In this document: positions 1-8,570 of the stretch, piece by piece
How the letters are laid out: every line of letters begins with the position of its first letter
Position numbering within the stretch: the stretch's first letter is position 1
Assembly (NCBI RefSeq): GCF_030815485.1
Contig: NZ_JAUSWV010000002.1
Span: 2,914,001-2,978,000, forward strand
DNA from: Streptomyces rishiriensis
GTDB taxonomy: Bacteria > Actinomycetota > Actinomycetes > Streptomycetales > Streptomycetaceae
Length of the DNA: 64,000 nucleotides
Direction: 5' to 3'
Notes under the pieces: generated by a model
What the model saw: only the letters and a program-made list of their open reading frames with translations
Told to the model about the DNA's origin: nothing
Database searches by the model: none
Program-made: the position numbers and the translations under genes

Positions 1-2062
1 GGCCGGTCTCGTCGTACATCTGCCGCCACTCGGCGGCCGGGTCGACGGTGCGGCGGATCCGGCCGAGGTCGACGGTGATGTTGCCGTCGCTGTCGTCGTC
101 GCCCGAGGCGCGCCGGTCGCTCGGGACGACCTTGAGCTTGCCGTCGGTCCACAGCAGCAGCCGCTTGCCGTCGCCGCTGACCTCGAAACCGTCGGCGTCG
201 GCCGCGAGGTGCTCGATGCGCTGCTGGGTGAGGTCGTAGCGCTCCAGCTCGGTGTGCGGGTCGGGGTCGTCCGGGGTGGCGCGGGAGGCGCCGAGGACAC
301 CGCGCACGGGGTGCCGCAGCCAGAGCACGCCGTCCTTCGCCGCGGCGAGCCCGGAGTACCGGCCGGCCTCCACCGGGAAGGGGACTATCCGGTCGGCGAG
401 CCCCTCGAGGTCGATACGGGTGGTCGGGGTGCCCTCGCTGTCCGGGGTCTCGTCCTTGTCGGGGGCCTCGAAGGGCCTGCCGTGCCGCTGCGGGCCGAAG
501 GGGGACGGGGTCGTCGCCGCGAGGGTGATGAGGTGCGGGCGGGCCCCGGCCACGAAGGAGAGGTCGAAGACGTGCTCGTCGTAGACCGGGTCGAAGGCGC
601 GCGTGGAGAGGAACGCGAGGTGCTTGCCGTCGAGGGTGAAGGCGGGCGCGTAGTCGTGGAAGCGCAGCGGGGTCGCGTCGGTGACCGACAGGTCGGTGAC
701 GTTGGCGAGCCTGAGCTGGCTGAGCGGGCGCGGACCGGGGTGCGACCAGGCCAGCCAGGCGGAGTCGGGCGAGAAGACCAGGTCGGAGACCTCGCCGTCG
801 GGGCTGTCGGCCACCTCGCGTACCTCACCGGTCTCCCGCTCGACGAGCAGCAGCCGCCCGTCGTGCGCGGCGACGGCGGCCCGGCTGCCGTCGGGCGCCA
901 TGGCGAGTTCCAGGACCCGCCCGAGCCGTCCGGCGGCGAGCCGGCGCGGAGTGGCGCCGGGAGCCGTCCCGGTGGCCGGGGCGAACTCCAGCGCGTCCTC
1001 CCCCTCGGCGTCCGTCACCCATACGACCCACTCCTCGCCCTCCGTGCGGAAGGTGCGCGGCAGCCGGGCCCGGACGCCGGGTTCGGCGGCGAGCGCGCGG
1101 GCGGGGCCGGAGCGGTGGGTCACCCAGTGGACGGCGCCGCGCACCTCCACGGCGCTGCCCCGCGCGGTGTGGTCGGGCGCGGCCCCGCCCAGCCACCGGG
1201 AGGCGGCCACCGGGTAGGGGCGGCGGTCGGTGCGCTGCCCGCCGAGGCGGACGTCGAGGCGACGGGGTTCGGCGCCGTCCAGGTCGTCGAGGAGCCACAG
1301 CTCACCTGCGGACATGTACACGACCCGAGTGCCGTCACCGGCGGCGTGCCGGGCGTAGAAGCCGTCGAGCGGGGTGTGCCGCCGCAGGTCGGACCCGTCG
1401 GCGAAGGACGAGTACAGGGCCCCCGTGCCCTCGTGGTCGGACAGGAACGCCAGGCGCTCCCCCGCCCACACGGGGTACTCGATGTTGCCGTCCAGTTCCT
1501 CGTGCAGCCGGACGAACTCCCCGTCGCCCTCCCGGTCGATCCACAACTTGCCCGCCGTACCGCCCCGGTAGCGCTTCCAGTGGGCGGCCTCGCGCCCCAT
1601 CGGCGCGGACAGCACCACGGTGTGCGGGCCGTGCGCAACCGTGCCGACCGGCCCGTACGGCAGGGTCGTCGCCGGTCCGCCGTCGATGGGGACGGCACGG
1701 GCCCAACTGCGGCGCAGGGTCGCCTGGTCGTAGGTGCTGACGGCGAGGACCCGGCCGTCCGGGGTCCAGCCCCGCACCCGGGTCTGCCAACTGCCCCAGT
1801 ACGTCAGCCGGGTCGACGGGCCGCCGTCGACGGGGGCGATGTGCACCTCGGGGGCGCCGTCGCGGGTGGAGGTCCAGGCCACGGTCGTGCCGTCGGGCGA
1901 GATGCGCGGCAGGGTGACCGGCACGTTGTCGGCGCTGACCCGCCAGGCGCGACCGCCGTCGAGGGGGGCCAGCCACACGTCGTCCTCGGCGGCGAAGGCC
2001 ACCGACCGGCCGTGCAGATGGGGGTATCGGAGGTATGCGGCAGGCGTCGCGGGCTGTGTCAC
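1..2062 (-). CDS. Tricorn-type protease, N-terminal propeller part (truncated by window edge)
   Basis: This reading frame opens with GTG at 2062 and runs off the left edge without a stop, giving about 687 residues. It reads VTQPATPAAYLRYPHLHG and then many beta-propeller blade repeats of the WD40-like/PD40 type, such as PRISPDGTTVAWTSTRDG, YARHAAGDGTRVVYMSAGEL and DLVFSPDSAWLAWSHPG. This is the layout of the two N-terminal propellers of tricorn protease, an oligomeric cytosolic peptidase acting on peptides released by the proteasome, a complex Streptomyces has. The PDZ and catalytic C1/C2 domains would lie to the left and cannot be checked. No Shine-Dalgarno is obvious at this GTG. The lipoprotein gene ends 45 nt upstream, so the two may be co-transcribed. 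An S9-type propeller peptidase is the alternative. Confidence 0.8.
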   Translation of the reverse strand, partial: MTQPATPAAYLRYPHLHGRSVAFAAEDDVWLAPLDGGRAWRVSADNVPVTLPRISPDGTTVAWTSTRDGAPEVHIAPVDGGPSTRLTYWGSWQTRVRGWTPDGRVLAVSTYDQATLRRSWARAVPIDGGPATTLPYGPVGTVAHGPHTVVLSAPMGREAAHWKRYRGGTAGKLWIDREGDGEFVRLHEELDGNIEYPVWAGERLAFLSDHEGTGALYSSFADGSDLRRHTPLDGFYARHAAGDGTRVVYMSAGELWLLDDLDGAEPRRLDVRLGGQRTDRRPYPVAASRWLGGAAPDHTARGSAVEVRGAVHWVTHRSGPARALAAEPGVRARLPRTFRTEGEEWVVWVTDAEGEDALEFAPATGTAPGATPRRLAAGRLGRVLELAMAPDGSRAAVAAHDGRLLLVERETGEVREVADSPDGEVSDLVFSPDSAWLAWSHPGPRPLSQLRLANVTDLSVTDATPLRFHDYAPAFTLDGKHLAFLSTRAFDPVYDEHVFDLSFVAGARPHLITLAATTPSPFGPQRHGRPFEAPDKDETPDSEGTPTTRIDLEGLADRIVPFPVEAGRYSGLAAAKDGVLWLRHPVRGVLGASRATPDDPDPHTELERYDLTQQRIEHLAADADGFEVSGDGKRLLLWTDGKLKVVPSDRRASGDDDSDGNITVDLGRIRRTVDPAAEWRQMYDETG

Positions 2063-2107
2063 CGAATCACTGTATGCAAGGGCGGGACCGCAGGTCAGGG
2101 GTTTCGA

Positions 2108-2605
2108 TCACTTCCCCGTGCCGCCCCCGCCGTCCCCGCCCACGGTCTCGGTGACGGTGACGGTCACGGTGACCGTCGGCCGGGCGCCGGGCCGGTCCGA
2201 ACCGGACGGGGCGACCGGCGAGGGCGTCGCGGACCCGCAGTCGCCGAGTCCGCTGACCCGGAACAACTGCTTCTTGCCGACGACGGCGGTGAGATCCCCC
2301 CGGACACAGGCCCCGTCGACCGCCCGCGCGACCTGGCCCGTGACCGTGATGTCCCGGCCGTCTGCGGTCTCCCCCTGGCAGTCCACGGAGGCGACGGTCC
2401 CCGCCTTCCTCTCCTGGTCCTCGTACTGAGCCGTGCAGGTCAGCCAGCGCACGTTCACGTCCCGCCGCTGGATCTCGGCCGTCGCGGCCTCGTCGGTGGT
2501 GTACGCCACGGACATGCTGCTCAGCCCGCCCGGCTCGCACGCCACGACGCCGACCGCCGCCACGGCCACCGACGGGAGAAGCCAAATCCGCCTCAATGCC
2601 CCCAT
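2108..2605 (-). CDS. Small secreted lipoprotein, unknown function
   Basis: 165 residues. The N-terminus has a charged MGALRRIW stretch, a hydrophobic core (LLPSVAVAAVGV) and a lipobox ending VVAC at about residue 23, so a lipidated extracytoplasmic protein is expected. The mature part has three further cysteines (TCTAQYED, SVDCQGE, GACVRGD), plus one in GDCGSA, which could form disulfides; the TCTAQ...VDCQG arrangement resembles DUF4333-type actinobacterial lipoproteins. The tail is low complexity, rich in Thr-Val alternation and Gly, and may be a wall-spanning tether. It lies 45 nt upstream of the tricorn-like gene and diverges from the gene starting at 2685. Function unknown. Confidence 0.7.
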   Translation of the reverse strand: MGALRRIWLLPSVAVAAVGVVACEPGGLSSMSVAYTTDEAATAEIQRRDVNVRWLTCTAQYEDQERKAGTVASVDCQGETADGRDITVTGQVARAVDGACVRGDLTAVVGKKQLFRVSGLGDCGSATPSPVAPSGSDRPGARPTVTVTVTVTETVGGDGGGGTGK

Positions 2606-2672
2606 GGACGGCAGCGTGCCACTCGGGCCCGCGGCGCGGTAGCCCGTATGCGGTCACTTTCCGCGCGGGTTC

Positions 2673-2678
2673 TACGGT
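2673..2678 (+). promoter_or_regulatory. -10-like box TACGGT for a leaderless transcript
   Basis: TACGGT fits the streptomycete TANNNT -10 pattern and ends 6 nt before the ATG at 2685. Transcription would start at or next to the start codon. No good -35 hexamer is visible 17-18 nt upstream. Confidence 0.4.
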
Positions 2679-2684
2679 GGACGC

Positions 2685-3080
2685 ATGACTGACGAACGCC
2701 GCCGGAGAACCCTCGTCGTGGACGGGTCGACCAGTTATGTGTGGACGGTCCGCCACCGGCACGGGGACGGGCGGCCGTGCCAGGAGGTGCTCACCCTGCA
2801 CCGGGACGGCGTCCGCACCCACCTCGTCTTCCGGGACGGTGAGGGGCGATACGTCGGCAGCGTCGCGTACGGGCACAGCGGCGGGGTGGGCGACCGCCAC
2901 CATCACCTCAACCTCAACGAACCCGGTGTGGTGCGCGCCTTCGTCGACGAGGCCGTCAAGCGGGAACTGCTGCCCTACAACGGCGAGTTGGACGGCTGGG
3001 AGCTGTTCACCGCAGTGGCCCTCAGCCGAGCAGCAGCAGCCACTCCTGAAGTTCCACCAGATTGCCCTCCGGGTCCTTGA
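2685..3080 (+). CDS. Hypothetical protein, histidine-rich centre
   Basis: 131 residues, no family recognised. It begins MTDERRRRTLVVDGSTSYVW, continues with beta-strand-like segments (THLVFRDGEG, YVGSVAYGHSG) and holds the cluster GDRHHHLNLNEPGVVRAF, which could bind metal. Composition is soluble and cytosolic. Codon usage is typical of the region. No Shine-Dalgarno precedes the ATG; a -10-like TACGGT ends 6 nt upstream, suggesting a leaderless message. Its last 20 codons (3022-3080) overlap the end of the convergent VOC gene. The C-terminal residues after about 112 (AAAATPEVPPDCPPGP) are low complexity and may simply result from reading antisense to that neighbour. Confidence 0.6.
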   Translation: MTDERRRRTLVVDGSTSYVWTVRHRHGDGRPCQEVLTLHRDGVRTHLVFRDGEGRYVGSVAYGHSGGVGDRHHHLNLNEPGVVRAFVDEAVKRELLPYNGELDGWELFTAVALSRAAAATPEVPPDCPPGP

Positions 3081-3414
3081 GGTGCGCCACGCGCATCCGG
3101 TCGGCCATCGGAGCGGGGCCGTGCACCAGGGCGACGCCGTGGGCGGTGATCCGCGCGCACATGGCGTCCAGGTCGTCCACGCGCAGGGCCACCAGGGAGC
3201 GGTGACCGTGCGCCGCGTCGCCCAGTTCGCCGAGCACCTCCGCCATCATCGCCCGGTCCTGGACGGCTATCCCCGCCGAACCGGTGGCGGGAGAGAACTT
3301 TTCGTACGGGCCCCGCTCCGCCCCCGACTGCGGCTTGAGGCCGAGGACGTGGGCGTAGAAGCGGTAGCAGGCGGCGAAGTCGGTGACCAGCAGCCTCACC
3401 TGGACGAATTCCAC
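3022..3414 (-). CDS. VOC-superfamily (glyoxalase/bleomycin-resistance fold) protein
   Basis: 130 residues, about one VOC subunit with two beta-alpha-beta-beta-beta modules. Seen: MEFVQVRLLVTDFAACYRFY at the first strand, LGLKPQSGAE, then the second module with VALRVDDLDAMCARITAHG and the typical end LKDPEGNLVELQEW. The final Glu in NLVELQ occupies the usual metal-ligand position. Members of this fold act as lyases, dioxygenases, epimerases or drug-binding proteins, so the substrate is not predictable. It sits 26 nt downstream of rsmE on the same strand and may be the last gene of that unit. Its end overlaps the convergent gene by 59 nt. Confidence 0.8.
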   Translation of the reverse strand: MEFVQVRLLVTDFAACYRFYAHVLGLKPQSGAERGPYEKFSPATGSAGIAVQDRAMMAEVLGELGDAAHGHRSLVALRVDDLDAMCARITAHGVALVHGPAPMADRMRVAHLKDPEGNLVELQEWLLLLG

Positions 3415-3440
3415 GGTGTCCTCCCGGAGGGCGGGCGGGG

Positions 3441-4187
3441 TCAGGACCAGCGGCCGGTCCTGCCCAGGAGCAGGGACGCGGCCGCCGTGCCGGCGGTCGA
3501 GGTGCGCAGGACGCTCCGCCCGAGCCGGTACGCCTTCGCGCCCGCCTGCGCGAAAAGCGCCAGCTCGTCGGGCGAGACGCCCCCTTCGGGGCCCACGACG
3601 AGCACGATCTCGCCCGTGGCGGGGAGGGCGGCGGTGGCCAGGGGCTCGCTGCCGTAGTCACGGTCCTCGTGCAGGACGGCGGCGAAGTCGGCGCGGGCGA
3701 GAAGCTCCGCCACCTGCCGGGACGTCGACGCGTCGGCGACCTCGGGGAAGCGGACCCGACGGGACTGCTTGCCGGCCTCGCGGGCGGTGGCCCGCCATTT
3801 GGCGAGCGCCTTCGCGCCGCGCTCCCCCTTCCACTGGGTGATACAGCGCGCGGCCGCCCACGGCACGATCGCGTCGACGCCCGTCTCGGTCATCGTCTCC
3901 ACGGCCAGCTCACCGCGGTCGCCCTTCGGCAGCGCCTGGACGACGGTGATCCGGGGCGTCTCGGCGGGCTCCTCGGTCACCTCTCCCAGGCTCACCACCA
4001 GCCGGTCCTTGCCCTCGGCGGCGACGACCTCGCCGCGCGCCCAGCGTCCGGCGCCGTCGGTCAGGACGACCTCCTCGCCGCTCCGCAGCCGCTTCACGGA
4101 CACGGCGTGCCGGCCCTCGGGACCGTCCAGTACGAACGGGGAGCGGGAGGAGGGGAGTTCGTCGACGACGAAGACGGGCGCCGTCAC
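3441..4187 (-). CDS. rsmE: 16S rRNA (uracil(1498)-N3)-methyltransferase
   Basis: 248 residues when started at GTG 4187 (VTAPVFVVDELPSSRSPF), matching RsmE length; longer upstream frames enter the neighbour. RsmE is a SPOUT-class, SAM-dependent enzyme that methylates U1498 of 16S rRNA on 30S subunits. The N-terminal PUA-like domain contains LDGPEGRHAVSVKRLRSGEE; the C-terminal knot contains VVGPEGGVSPDELALF and LGRSVLRTSTAGTAAAS. Where many homologues read LRTETA this one has LRTSTA. The GTG overlaps the TGA of the upstream nitronate monooxygenase gene (GTGA, 4 nt), so translational coupling is likely. Confidence 0.9.
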   Translation of the reverse strand: MTAPVFVVDELPSSRSPFVLDGPEGRHAVSVKRLRSGEEVVLTDGAGRWARGEVVAAEGKDRLVVSLGEVTEEPAETPRITVVQALPKGDRGELAVETMTETGVDAIVPWAAARCITQWKGERGAKALAKWRATAREAGKQSRRVRFPEVADASTSRQVAELLARADFAAVLHEDRDYGSEPLATAALPATGEIVLVVGPEGGVSPDELALFAQAGAKAYRLGRSVLRTSTAGTAAASLLLGRTGRWS

Positions 4188-5272
4188 GAGGCACCGTCCT
4201 CGCCTGCCGGGAACTCCGACAACGCTGTCCGCGCCTCGGCGAGTTCGGACACCAGGACCTCCACCAGCTGCCCGGCGGGCAGCTCCCGGGCGAGCCGGTG
4301 GCCCTGCCCCGCCCACAACGCCATGCCCTGCGCGTCGCCCGCCTTGGCGGCCGCCTTGCGCAGCGGCGTGGTGAGGTGGTGGACCTCCGGGTAGGCGGCC
4401 GGCGCGTACGGGCCGTGCTCGCGCAGGAAGCGGTTGACCAGGCCGCGGGCCGGGCGTCCGGAGAAGGCGCGGGTCAGCTCGGTGCGCACGAAGAGAGGGT
4501 TGGTCAGCGCCTGCTTGTGCACGGCGTGCGCGCCGGACTCGGGCGTGACCAGGAACGCGGTGCCCAACTGGGCGGCGCTCGCGCCGGCCGCGAGGACGGC
4601 GGCGATCTGGCTGCCGCGCATGAGCCCGCCCGCGGCGACGATCGGCAGGTTCACGGATTCGCGGACCTGGGCGATCAGCGCGAGCAGTCCGATGCCGGAG
4701 CGGTCGTTCTCCGGGTTGTCCCTGTGGGTGCCCTGGTGGCCACCGGCCTCCACGCCCTGCACGATCACCGCGTCCGCGCCGGCCCGCTCCACCGCGCGGG
4801 CCTCCTCCGCGGTGGTCACCGTGACCAGGGTGAACGTTCCCCCGCGGCGCAGGGACTCCAGCGCCTCGATGCTCGGGATGCCGAAGTGGAAGGACACCGC
4901 CGGCACCGGGTTGTCCAGCAGCACGGCGAGCTTGGCGTCGTAGCCGTCGTCGCGGCCGCTTTCCGGGTCGCCCAGCTCGGTCTCGTACCAGGCGGCCTCA
5001 CCGGCCAGCTGATGGGCGTAGACCTCGACGGCGCCCGTCTCCGCGTACTCGGGCTGCGGCATGAAGAGGTTCACGCCGAAGGGACGGGCCGTGAGGCTCC
5101 GCAGCTGCTTGATCTCCTGGTACATGCCGTCGGCCGTCTTGTACCCGGCGGCGAGGAACCCGAGCCCACCGGCCTCGCACACGGCGGCCGCGAGTCGCGG
5201 GAGGGAAACACCGCCCGCCATGGGGGCCTGCACGATCGGATACGGGAAGAGATCGGTCAGTGCGGAGGACAT
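4184..5272 (-). CDS. Nitronate monooxygenase-family FMN oxidoreductase
   Basis: 362 residues, a TIM-barrel flavoenzyme of the NMO/2-nitropropane dioxygenase family, which oxidises toxic nitronates to carbonyl compounds. Seen: the N-terminal FMN segment PYPIVQAPMAGGVSLP, GGLGFLAAGYKTADGM, FGVNLFMPQ, VSFHFGIPS, and the phosphate-binding VIVQGVEAGGHQGTH followed by PIVAAGGLMRGSQIAAVLAAGA, which ends in the usual LGTAFL. The His in AGGHQG is in the position commonly proposed as catalytic. It starts with ATG at 5272 and overlaps rsmE by 4 nt. Substrate specificity within the family is uncertain; some members are enoyl reductase FabK-like. Confidence 0.85.
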   Translation of the reverse strand: MSSALTDLFPYPIVQAPMAGGVSLPRLAAAVCEAGGLGFLAAGYKTADGMYQEIKQLRSLTARPFGVNLFMPQPEYAETGAVEVYAHQLAGEAAWYETELGDPESGRDDGYDAKLAVLLDNPVPAVSFHFGIPSIEALESLRRGGTFTLVTVTTAEEARAVERAGADAVIVQGVEAGGHQGTHRDNPENDRSGIGLLALIAQVRESVNLPIVAAGGLMRGSQIAAVLAAGASAAQLGTAFLVTPESGAHAVHKQALTNPLFVRTELTRAFSGRPARGLVNRFLREHGPYAPAAYPEVHHLTTPLRKAAAKAGDAQGMALWAGQGHRLARELPAGQLVEVLVSELAEARTALSEFPAGEDGAS

Positions 5273-5421
5273 GACGGCATGTTGTCACGTCCTTTGAACA
5301 AGTCCGAATCGACCCTTCCCCTGCGCACGTGCCCCCCGGTCAGCCCGTCCGGGGTGCGGGGAGGGGGCCCTTCCGGGGGCCGGAAGCGGGTGTCCGGGCG
5401 CGCAGCCCCGGGGCGGGAAAG

Positions 5422-5463
5422 GGAGGGGGCGACGGAGGCCGTTCAGCCCCCGTCGCCCCCTCC
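5422..5463 (-). terminator. Hairpin terminator downstream of dnaJ
   Basis: A 14-nt left arm GGAGGGGGCGACGG (5422-5435) pairs perfectly with CCGTCGCCCCCTCC (5450-5463). It starts 12 nt after the dnaJ stop on the minus strand. No U-run follows, as is common in Streptomyces terminators. The rest of 5273-5421 (upstream of the monooxygenase gene) shows only further GC-rich inverted sequence. Confidence 0.7.
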
Positions 5464-5474
5464 GTCACCGCCCG

Positions 5475-6608
5475 TCACCGCCCGTTGAACGCGTCCTTCA
5501 GCCGGGAGAACAACCCCTGCTGGCCGGGCTGGAACTGCCCCGTGGGCCGCTCCTCGCCCCGCAGCTTGGCCAGCTCCCGCAGCACCCGCTCCTGCTCGGG
5601 GTCGAGCTTGCTCGGCGTCTGCACCTCGACATGCACGATGAGGTCACCACGCCCCCCGCCCCGCAGATGCGTGACACCCCGGCCGTGCAGCGGGATCGAC
5701 TGGCCGGACTGGGTACCGGGCCGGATGTCGACCTCCTCCAGCCCGTCCAGCGTCTCCAGCGGCACCTTGGTGCCGAGCGCCGCCGCCGTCATCGGCAGGG
5801 TCACCGTGCAGTGCAGGTCGTCGCCGCGCCGCTGGAACTGCGCGTGCGGCAGCTCGTGGATCTCCACGTACAGGTCGCCGGCGGGGCCGCCGCCGGGGCC
5901 GACCTCGCCCTCGCCCGCGAGCTGGATCCGGGTGCCGTTGTCGACACCGGCCGGGATCTTCACCGTCAGCGTGCGGCGCGAGCGCACGCGCCCGTCGCCC
6001 GCGCACTCCGGGCACGGGGTCGGCACGACGGTGCCGAAGCCCTGGCATTGCGGACACGGCCGCGAGGTCATGACCTGCCCGAGGAAGGACCGCGTCACCT
6101 GCGACACCTCGCCGCGGCCGCGGCACATGTCACACGTCTGGGCACTGGTGCCGGGAGCCGCGCCCTCGCCACTGCACGTCGTGCACACGATCGCCGTGTC
6201 GACCTGGAGGTCCTTGGTCGTGCCGAAGGCCGCCTCCTCGAGGTCGATCTCCAGCCGGATCATCGCGTCCTGGCCGCGCCGGGTGCGCGAGCGCGGACCG
6301 CGCTGCGACGCCGTACCGAAGAACGCGTCCATGATGTCGGAGAAGTTCCCGAAGCCACCGGCGCCGAAGCCGCCCGCGCCGCCGCCCGACTGCGACAGCG
6401 GGTCGCCGCCGAGGTCGTAGACCTGCTTCTTCTGCGGATCCGACAGCACCTCGTAGGCGGCGTTGATCTCCTTGAACCGCTCCTGGGTCTTCGGGTCCGG
6501 GTTGACGTCCGGGTGCAGCTCGCGCGCGAGCCGCCGGAAGGCCTTCTTGATCTCTTCCTGCGACGCATCGCGGCGCACGCCGAGAACGGCGTAGTAGTCC
6601 GTGGCCAC
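5475..6608 (-). CDS. dnaJ: Chaperone protein DnaJ (second DnaJ, paired with hrcA)
   Basis: 377 residues. The J domain (1-70) has the HPD signature in [13 protein letters not shown] Gly/Phe-rich linker follows ([15 protein letters not shown]). The zinc-binding domain (about 145-210) has four CxxCxGxG-type repeats: [32 protein letters not shown]. The C-terminal substrate domains include [21 protein letters not shown]. DnaJ stimulates DnaK ATPase and delivers unfolded clients. The GTG start at 6608 directly abuts the TAG stop of hrcA (0 nt), so both come from the CIRCE-regulated transcript. Streptomyces usually carries another dnaJ in the dnaK operon; this is the hrcA-linked copy. Confidence 0.95.
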   Translation of the reverse strand: MATDYYAVLGVRRDASQEEIKKAFRRLARELHPDVNPDPKTQERFKEINAAYEVLSDPQKKQVYDLGGDPLSQSGGGAGGFGAGGFGNFSDIMDAFFGTASQRGPRSRTRRGQDAMIRLEIDLEEAAFGTTKDLQVDTAIVCTTCSGEGAAPGTSAQTCDMCRGRGEVSQVTRSFLGQVMTSRPCPQCQGFGTVVPTPCPECAGDGRVRSRRTLTVKIPAGVDNGTRIQLAGEGEVGPGGGPAGDLYVEIHELPHAQFQRRGDDLHCTVTLPMTAAALGTKVPLETLDGLEEVDIRPGTQSGQSIPLHGRGVTHLRGGGRGDLIVHVEVQTPSKLDPEQERVLRELAKLRGEERPTGQFQPGQQGLFSRLKDAFNGR

Positions 6609-7625
6609 CTACGACTCCGCCAGGATCTGTCCGACGTACCGTGCCACCGCTCGTACCGCTCCCATCGTTCCCGGGTAATCCATGCGGGTCGGTCCGACCA
6701 CGCCCAGCTTGGCGACTGCTTCGCCGCCCGAACCGTAGCCGACCGACACCACCGAAGTGGAGTTGAGCCCCTCATAGGCGTTCTCGTGACCGATGCGTAC
6801 GGTCATGCCCGAATCCCCCGCCTCGCCAAGGAGCTTGAGGAGCACGACCTGCTCCTCCAGTGCCTCCAGGACGGGGCGGATGGTGAGGGGAAAGTCATGT
6901 CCGAAGCGGGTGAGATTGGCGGTACCGCCGATCATCAGCCGCTCCTCGTTCTCCTCGACGAGCGTCTCCAGCAGGGTGGAGAGCACCGTCGTGACCGTGC
7001 CGCGGTCCTCGGCCTCGAAGGCCTCCGGCAGATCCTCCACCAGCCGCGGCACGTCCGCGAAGCGGCGCCCCGCGACCCGGCTGTTGAGCCGGGCGCGCAG
7101 ATCCGCCAGTGAGGCCTCGCCGAAGGGCGCCGGACAGTCCACCATCCGCTGCTCGACCCGCCCGGTGTCCGTGATCAGCACGAGCATCAGGCGTGCGGGC
7201 GCGAGCGAGAGAAGCTCCACGTGCCGCACGGTCGAGCGGGTCAGGGACGGGTACTGCACGACGGCGACCTGCCGGGTGAGCTGCGCGAGCAGCCGTACGG
7301 TCCTGGCCACCACGTCGTCGAGGTCGACGGCGCCGTCGAGGAAGTTCTGGATGGCCCGCCGCTCGGGCCCGGTCATCGGCTTGACGCCGGCGAGCTTGTC
7401 GACGAACAGCCGGTAGCCCTTGTCCGTGGGGATCCGCCCGGCACTGGTGTGCGGCTGGGCGATGTACCCCTCGTCCTCCAGGGCGGCCATGTCGTTGCGG
7501 ACCGTCGCCGGGGACACGCCGAGGCTGTGCCGCTCGGTGAGCGCCTTCGACCCCACGGGTTCCTCGGTGCCGACGTAGTCCTGGACGATGGCGCGCAGCA
7601 CCTGGAGCCTGCGTTCACTCAGCAT
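6609..7625 (-). CDS. hrcA: Heat-inducible transcription repressor HrcA
   Basis: 338 residues from ATG 7625 ([19 protein letters not shown]), preceded by GGGAGG about 10 nt upstream. Frames reaching 7679 would add 18 residues, start inside the CIRCE operator and are rejected. The N-terminal winged helix-turn-helix includes [20 protein letters not shown], followed by [19 protein letters not shown], a hallmark of the family. The middle and C-terminal domains include the GNTANL-type [13 protein letters not shown] and [15 protein letters not shown]. HrcA represses chaperonin and its own operon through CIRCE, with GroEL normally assisting its folding. It is followed without a gap by dnaJ. Autoregulation is expected from the operator at 7673-7699. 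Confidence 0.97.
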   Translation of the reverse strand: MLSERRLQVLRAIVQDYVGTEEPVGSKALTERHSLGVSPATVRNDMAALEDEGYIAQPHTSAGRIPTDKGYRLFVDKLAGVKPMTGPERRAIQNFLDGAVDLDDVVARTVRLLAQLTRQVAVVQYPSLTRSTVRHVELLSLAPARLMLVLITDTGRVEQRMVDCPAPFGEASLADLRARLNSRVAGRRFADVPRLVEDLPEAFEAEDRGTVTTVLSTLLETLVEENEERLMIGGTANLTRFGHDFPLTIRPVLEALEEQVVLLKLLGEAGDSGMTVRIGHENAYEGLNSTSVVSVGYGSGGEAVAKLGVVGPTRMDYPGTMGAVRAVARYVGQILAES

Positions 7626-7672
7626 CGCGCGCACACCTCCCGCAGTAGTCCCCAGTCCCCTGGGCGCCTCGT

Positions 7673-7699
7673 CTGGCACTCTTCACATCCGAGTGCCAG
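7673..7699 (-). promoter_or_regulatory. CIRCE operator of hrcA-dnaJ
   Basis: CTGGCACTC-N9-GAGTGCCAG: two perfectly complementary 9-nt arms (7673-7681 and 7691-7699) with exactly 9 nt between them, which is the CIRCE geometry (consensus TTAGCACTC-N9-GAGTGCTAA). It lies 47 nt before the hrcA start. Confidence 0.95.
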
Positions 7700-7712
7700 C
7701 GTTCCCCGGCCC

Positions 7713-7743
7713 AGTGTACGGCTGTGGGGTACACCCGGGGCAA
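7713..7743 (-). promoter_or_regulatory. Possible hrcA promoter
   Basis: On the minus strand TTGCCC (7743-7738) and TACACT (7718-7713) are separated by 19 nt. Transcription would begin just upstream of CIRCE, placing the operator in the 5' leader as is usual. The spacing is longer than ideal, so this is tentative. Confidence 0.4.
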
Positions 7744-7772
7744 GGTCGGCCCCCGGTACGGCGTCGTAGGGC

Positions 7773-7778
7773 TAGCGT
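7773..7778 (+). promoter_or_regulatory. -10-like box TAGCGT for a leaderless transcript
   Basis: TAGCGT ends 6 nt before the ATG at 7785 and no Shine-Dalgarno is present, so the MBL-fold gene is probably translated from a leaderless mRNA. Confidence 0.45.
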
Positions 7779-7784
7779 CGCGGT

Positions 7785-8528
7785 ATGACGGTGACTTGGG
7801 AAGAGCTCGGATGGGAGCGGGTCGCGGCCGGGGTCGGGCGGGTGCGGCTGCCGGGCTGGGACTGCACGGCGGGGCTGGTCGTCGGGGCGGGCGCGGTGCT
7901 GATGATCGACGCGGGGTCGAGCCTGGCGGAGGGGGTGCGGCTGCGGGCCTGGGCCGAGGAACTCAGCGGCTCCCGTGTGACCCATCTCGCTCTCACCCAC
8001 CCCCACTTCGACCATGTGTTCGGGGCTGCCGCCTTCGCGGGCGCGGAGGTCTTCGGGGCGGTGGGGGTGGACACCGTGGCGGCCGAGGAGCTGCGGGCGG
8101 ACGCGGTGCGCAACGGTCTCGACGAGACGGCGGCGACGGAGGCCGCGGACACTCTCGTCCGGCCCCGGCACCTCGTCTCCGGCGAGTGGACCCTTGACCT
8201 GGGCGACGGCCGGCAGGTCCTGCTGGCGAACGTCGGACCCGGTCACACCGCCCACGACCTGGTGGTTCTGGTCCCGGGGACTTCCGGTGGCCCCGGCGTG
8301 CCGGACTCCCCCGAGACGGTGTTCTGCGGCGACCTGGTCGAGGAGTCCGGCGAGCCCCAGGCCGGCCACGACGCCGTGCCGTCCCAATGGCCCGCCGCCC
8401 TCGACCGCCTCCTCGAACTCGGCGGCGAGGACGCGGTGTACGTGCCCGGTCACGGAGCGGTGGTGGACGCGGCGTTCGTACGGGCGCAACGGGACGCGCT
8501 GGCGGCCCGTTTCGGCGTGTCGCCCTGA
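7785..8528 (+). CDS. Metallo-beta-lactamase-fold hydrolase
   Basis: 247 residues. The MBL signature TLTHPHFDHVFG-like sequence is present as ALTHPHFDHVFGAAAFAGAE (HxHxDH metal site 1/2). Further ligands are likely in NVGPGHTAHDLVV (His), VFCGDLVEESG (Asp) and VYVPGHGAVVD (His), the order found in glyoxalase II-like and other MBL hydrolases. N-terminal strands (CTAGLVVGAGAVLMIDAG) complete the fold. It is cytosolic, with no signal peptide. Substrate unknown; thioester or phosphodiester hydrolysis are possibilities. It diverges from hrcA and is followed 42 nt later by the DUF3097 gene. The start is ATG with a TAGCGT -10 box 6 nt upstream. Confidence 0.85.
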   Translation: MTVTWEELGWERVAAGVGRVRLPGWDCTAGLVVGAGAVLMIDAGSSLAEGVRLRAWAEELSGSRVTHLALTHPHFDHVFGAAAFAGAEVFGAVGVDTVAAEELRADAVRNGLDETAATEAADTLVRPRHLVSGEWTLDLGDGRQVLLANVGPGHTAHDLVVLVPGTSGGPGVPDSPETVFCGDLVEESGEPQAGHDAVPSQWPAALDRLLELGGEDAVYVPGHGAVVDAAFVRAQRDALAARFGVSP

Positions 8529-8557
8529 TCGTGTGTCCCCCGGCCCGCCGCTTCTCC

Positions 8558-8563
8558 TATCGT
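8558..8563 (+). promoter_or_regulatory. -10-like box TATCGT for a leaderless transcript
   Basis: TATCGT ends 7 nt before ATG 8571, and no purine-rich ribosome binding site is seen between them. Confidence 0.4.
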
Positions 8564-8570
8564 CATCCGA

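Noticed and set aside
209..2692. 827-residue plus-strand open frame
   Set aside because: Antisense to the tricorn-like and lipoprotein genes; composition is Gly/Arg/Val-rich without domains, as expected from the reverse of GC-biased codons.
6609..7679. HrcA start at 7679
   Set aside because: Would begin inside the CIRCE operator and add 18 residues not found in the family.
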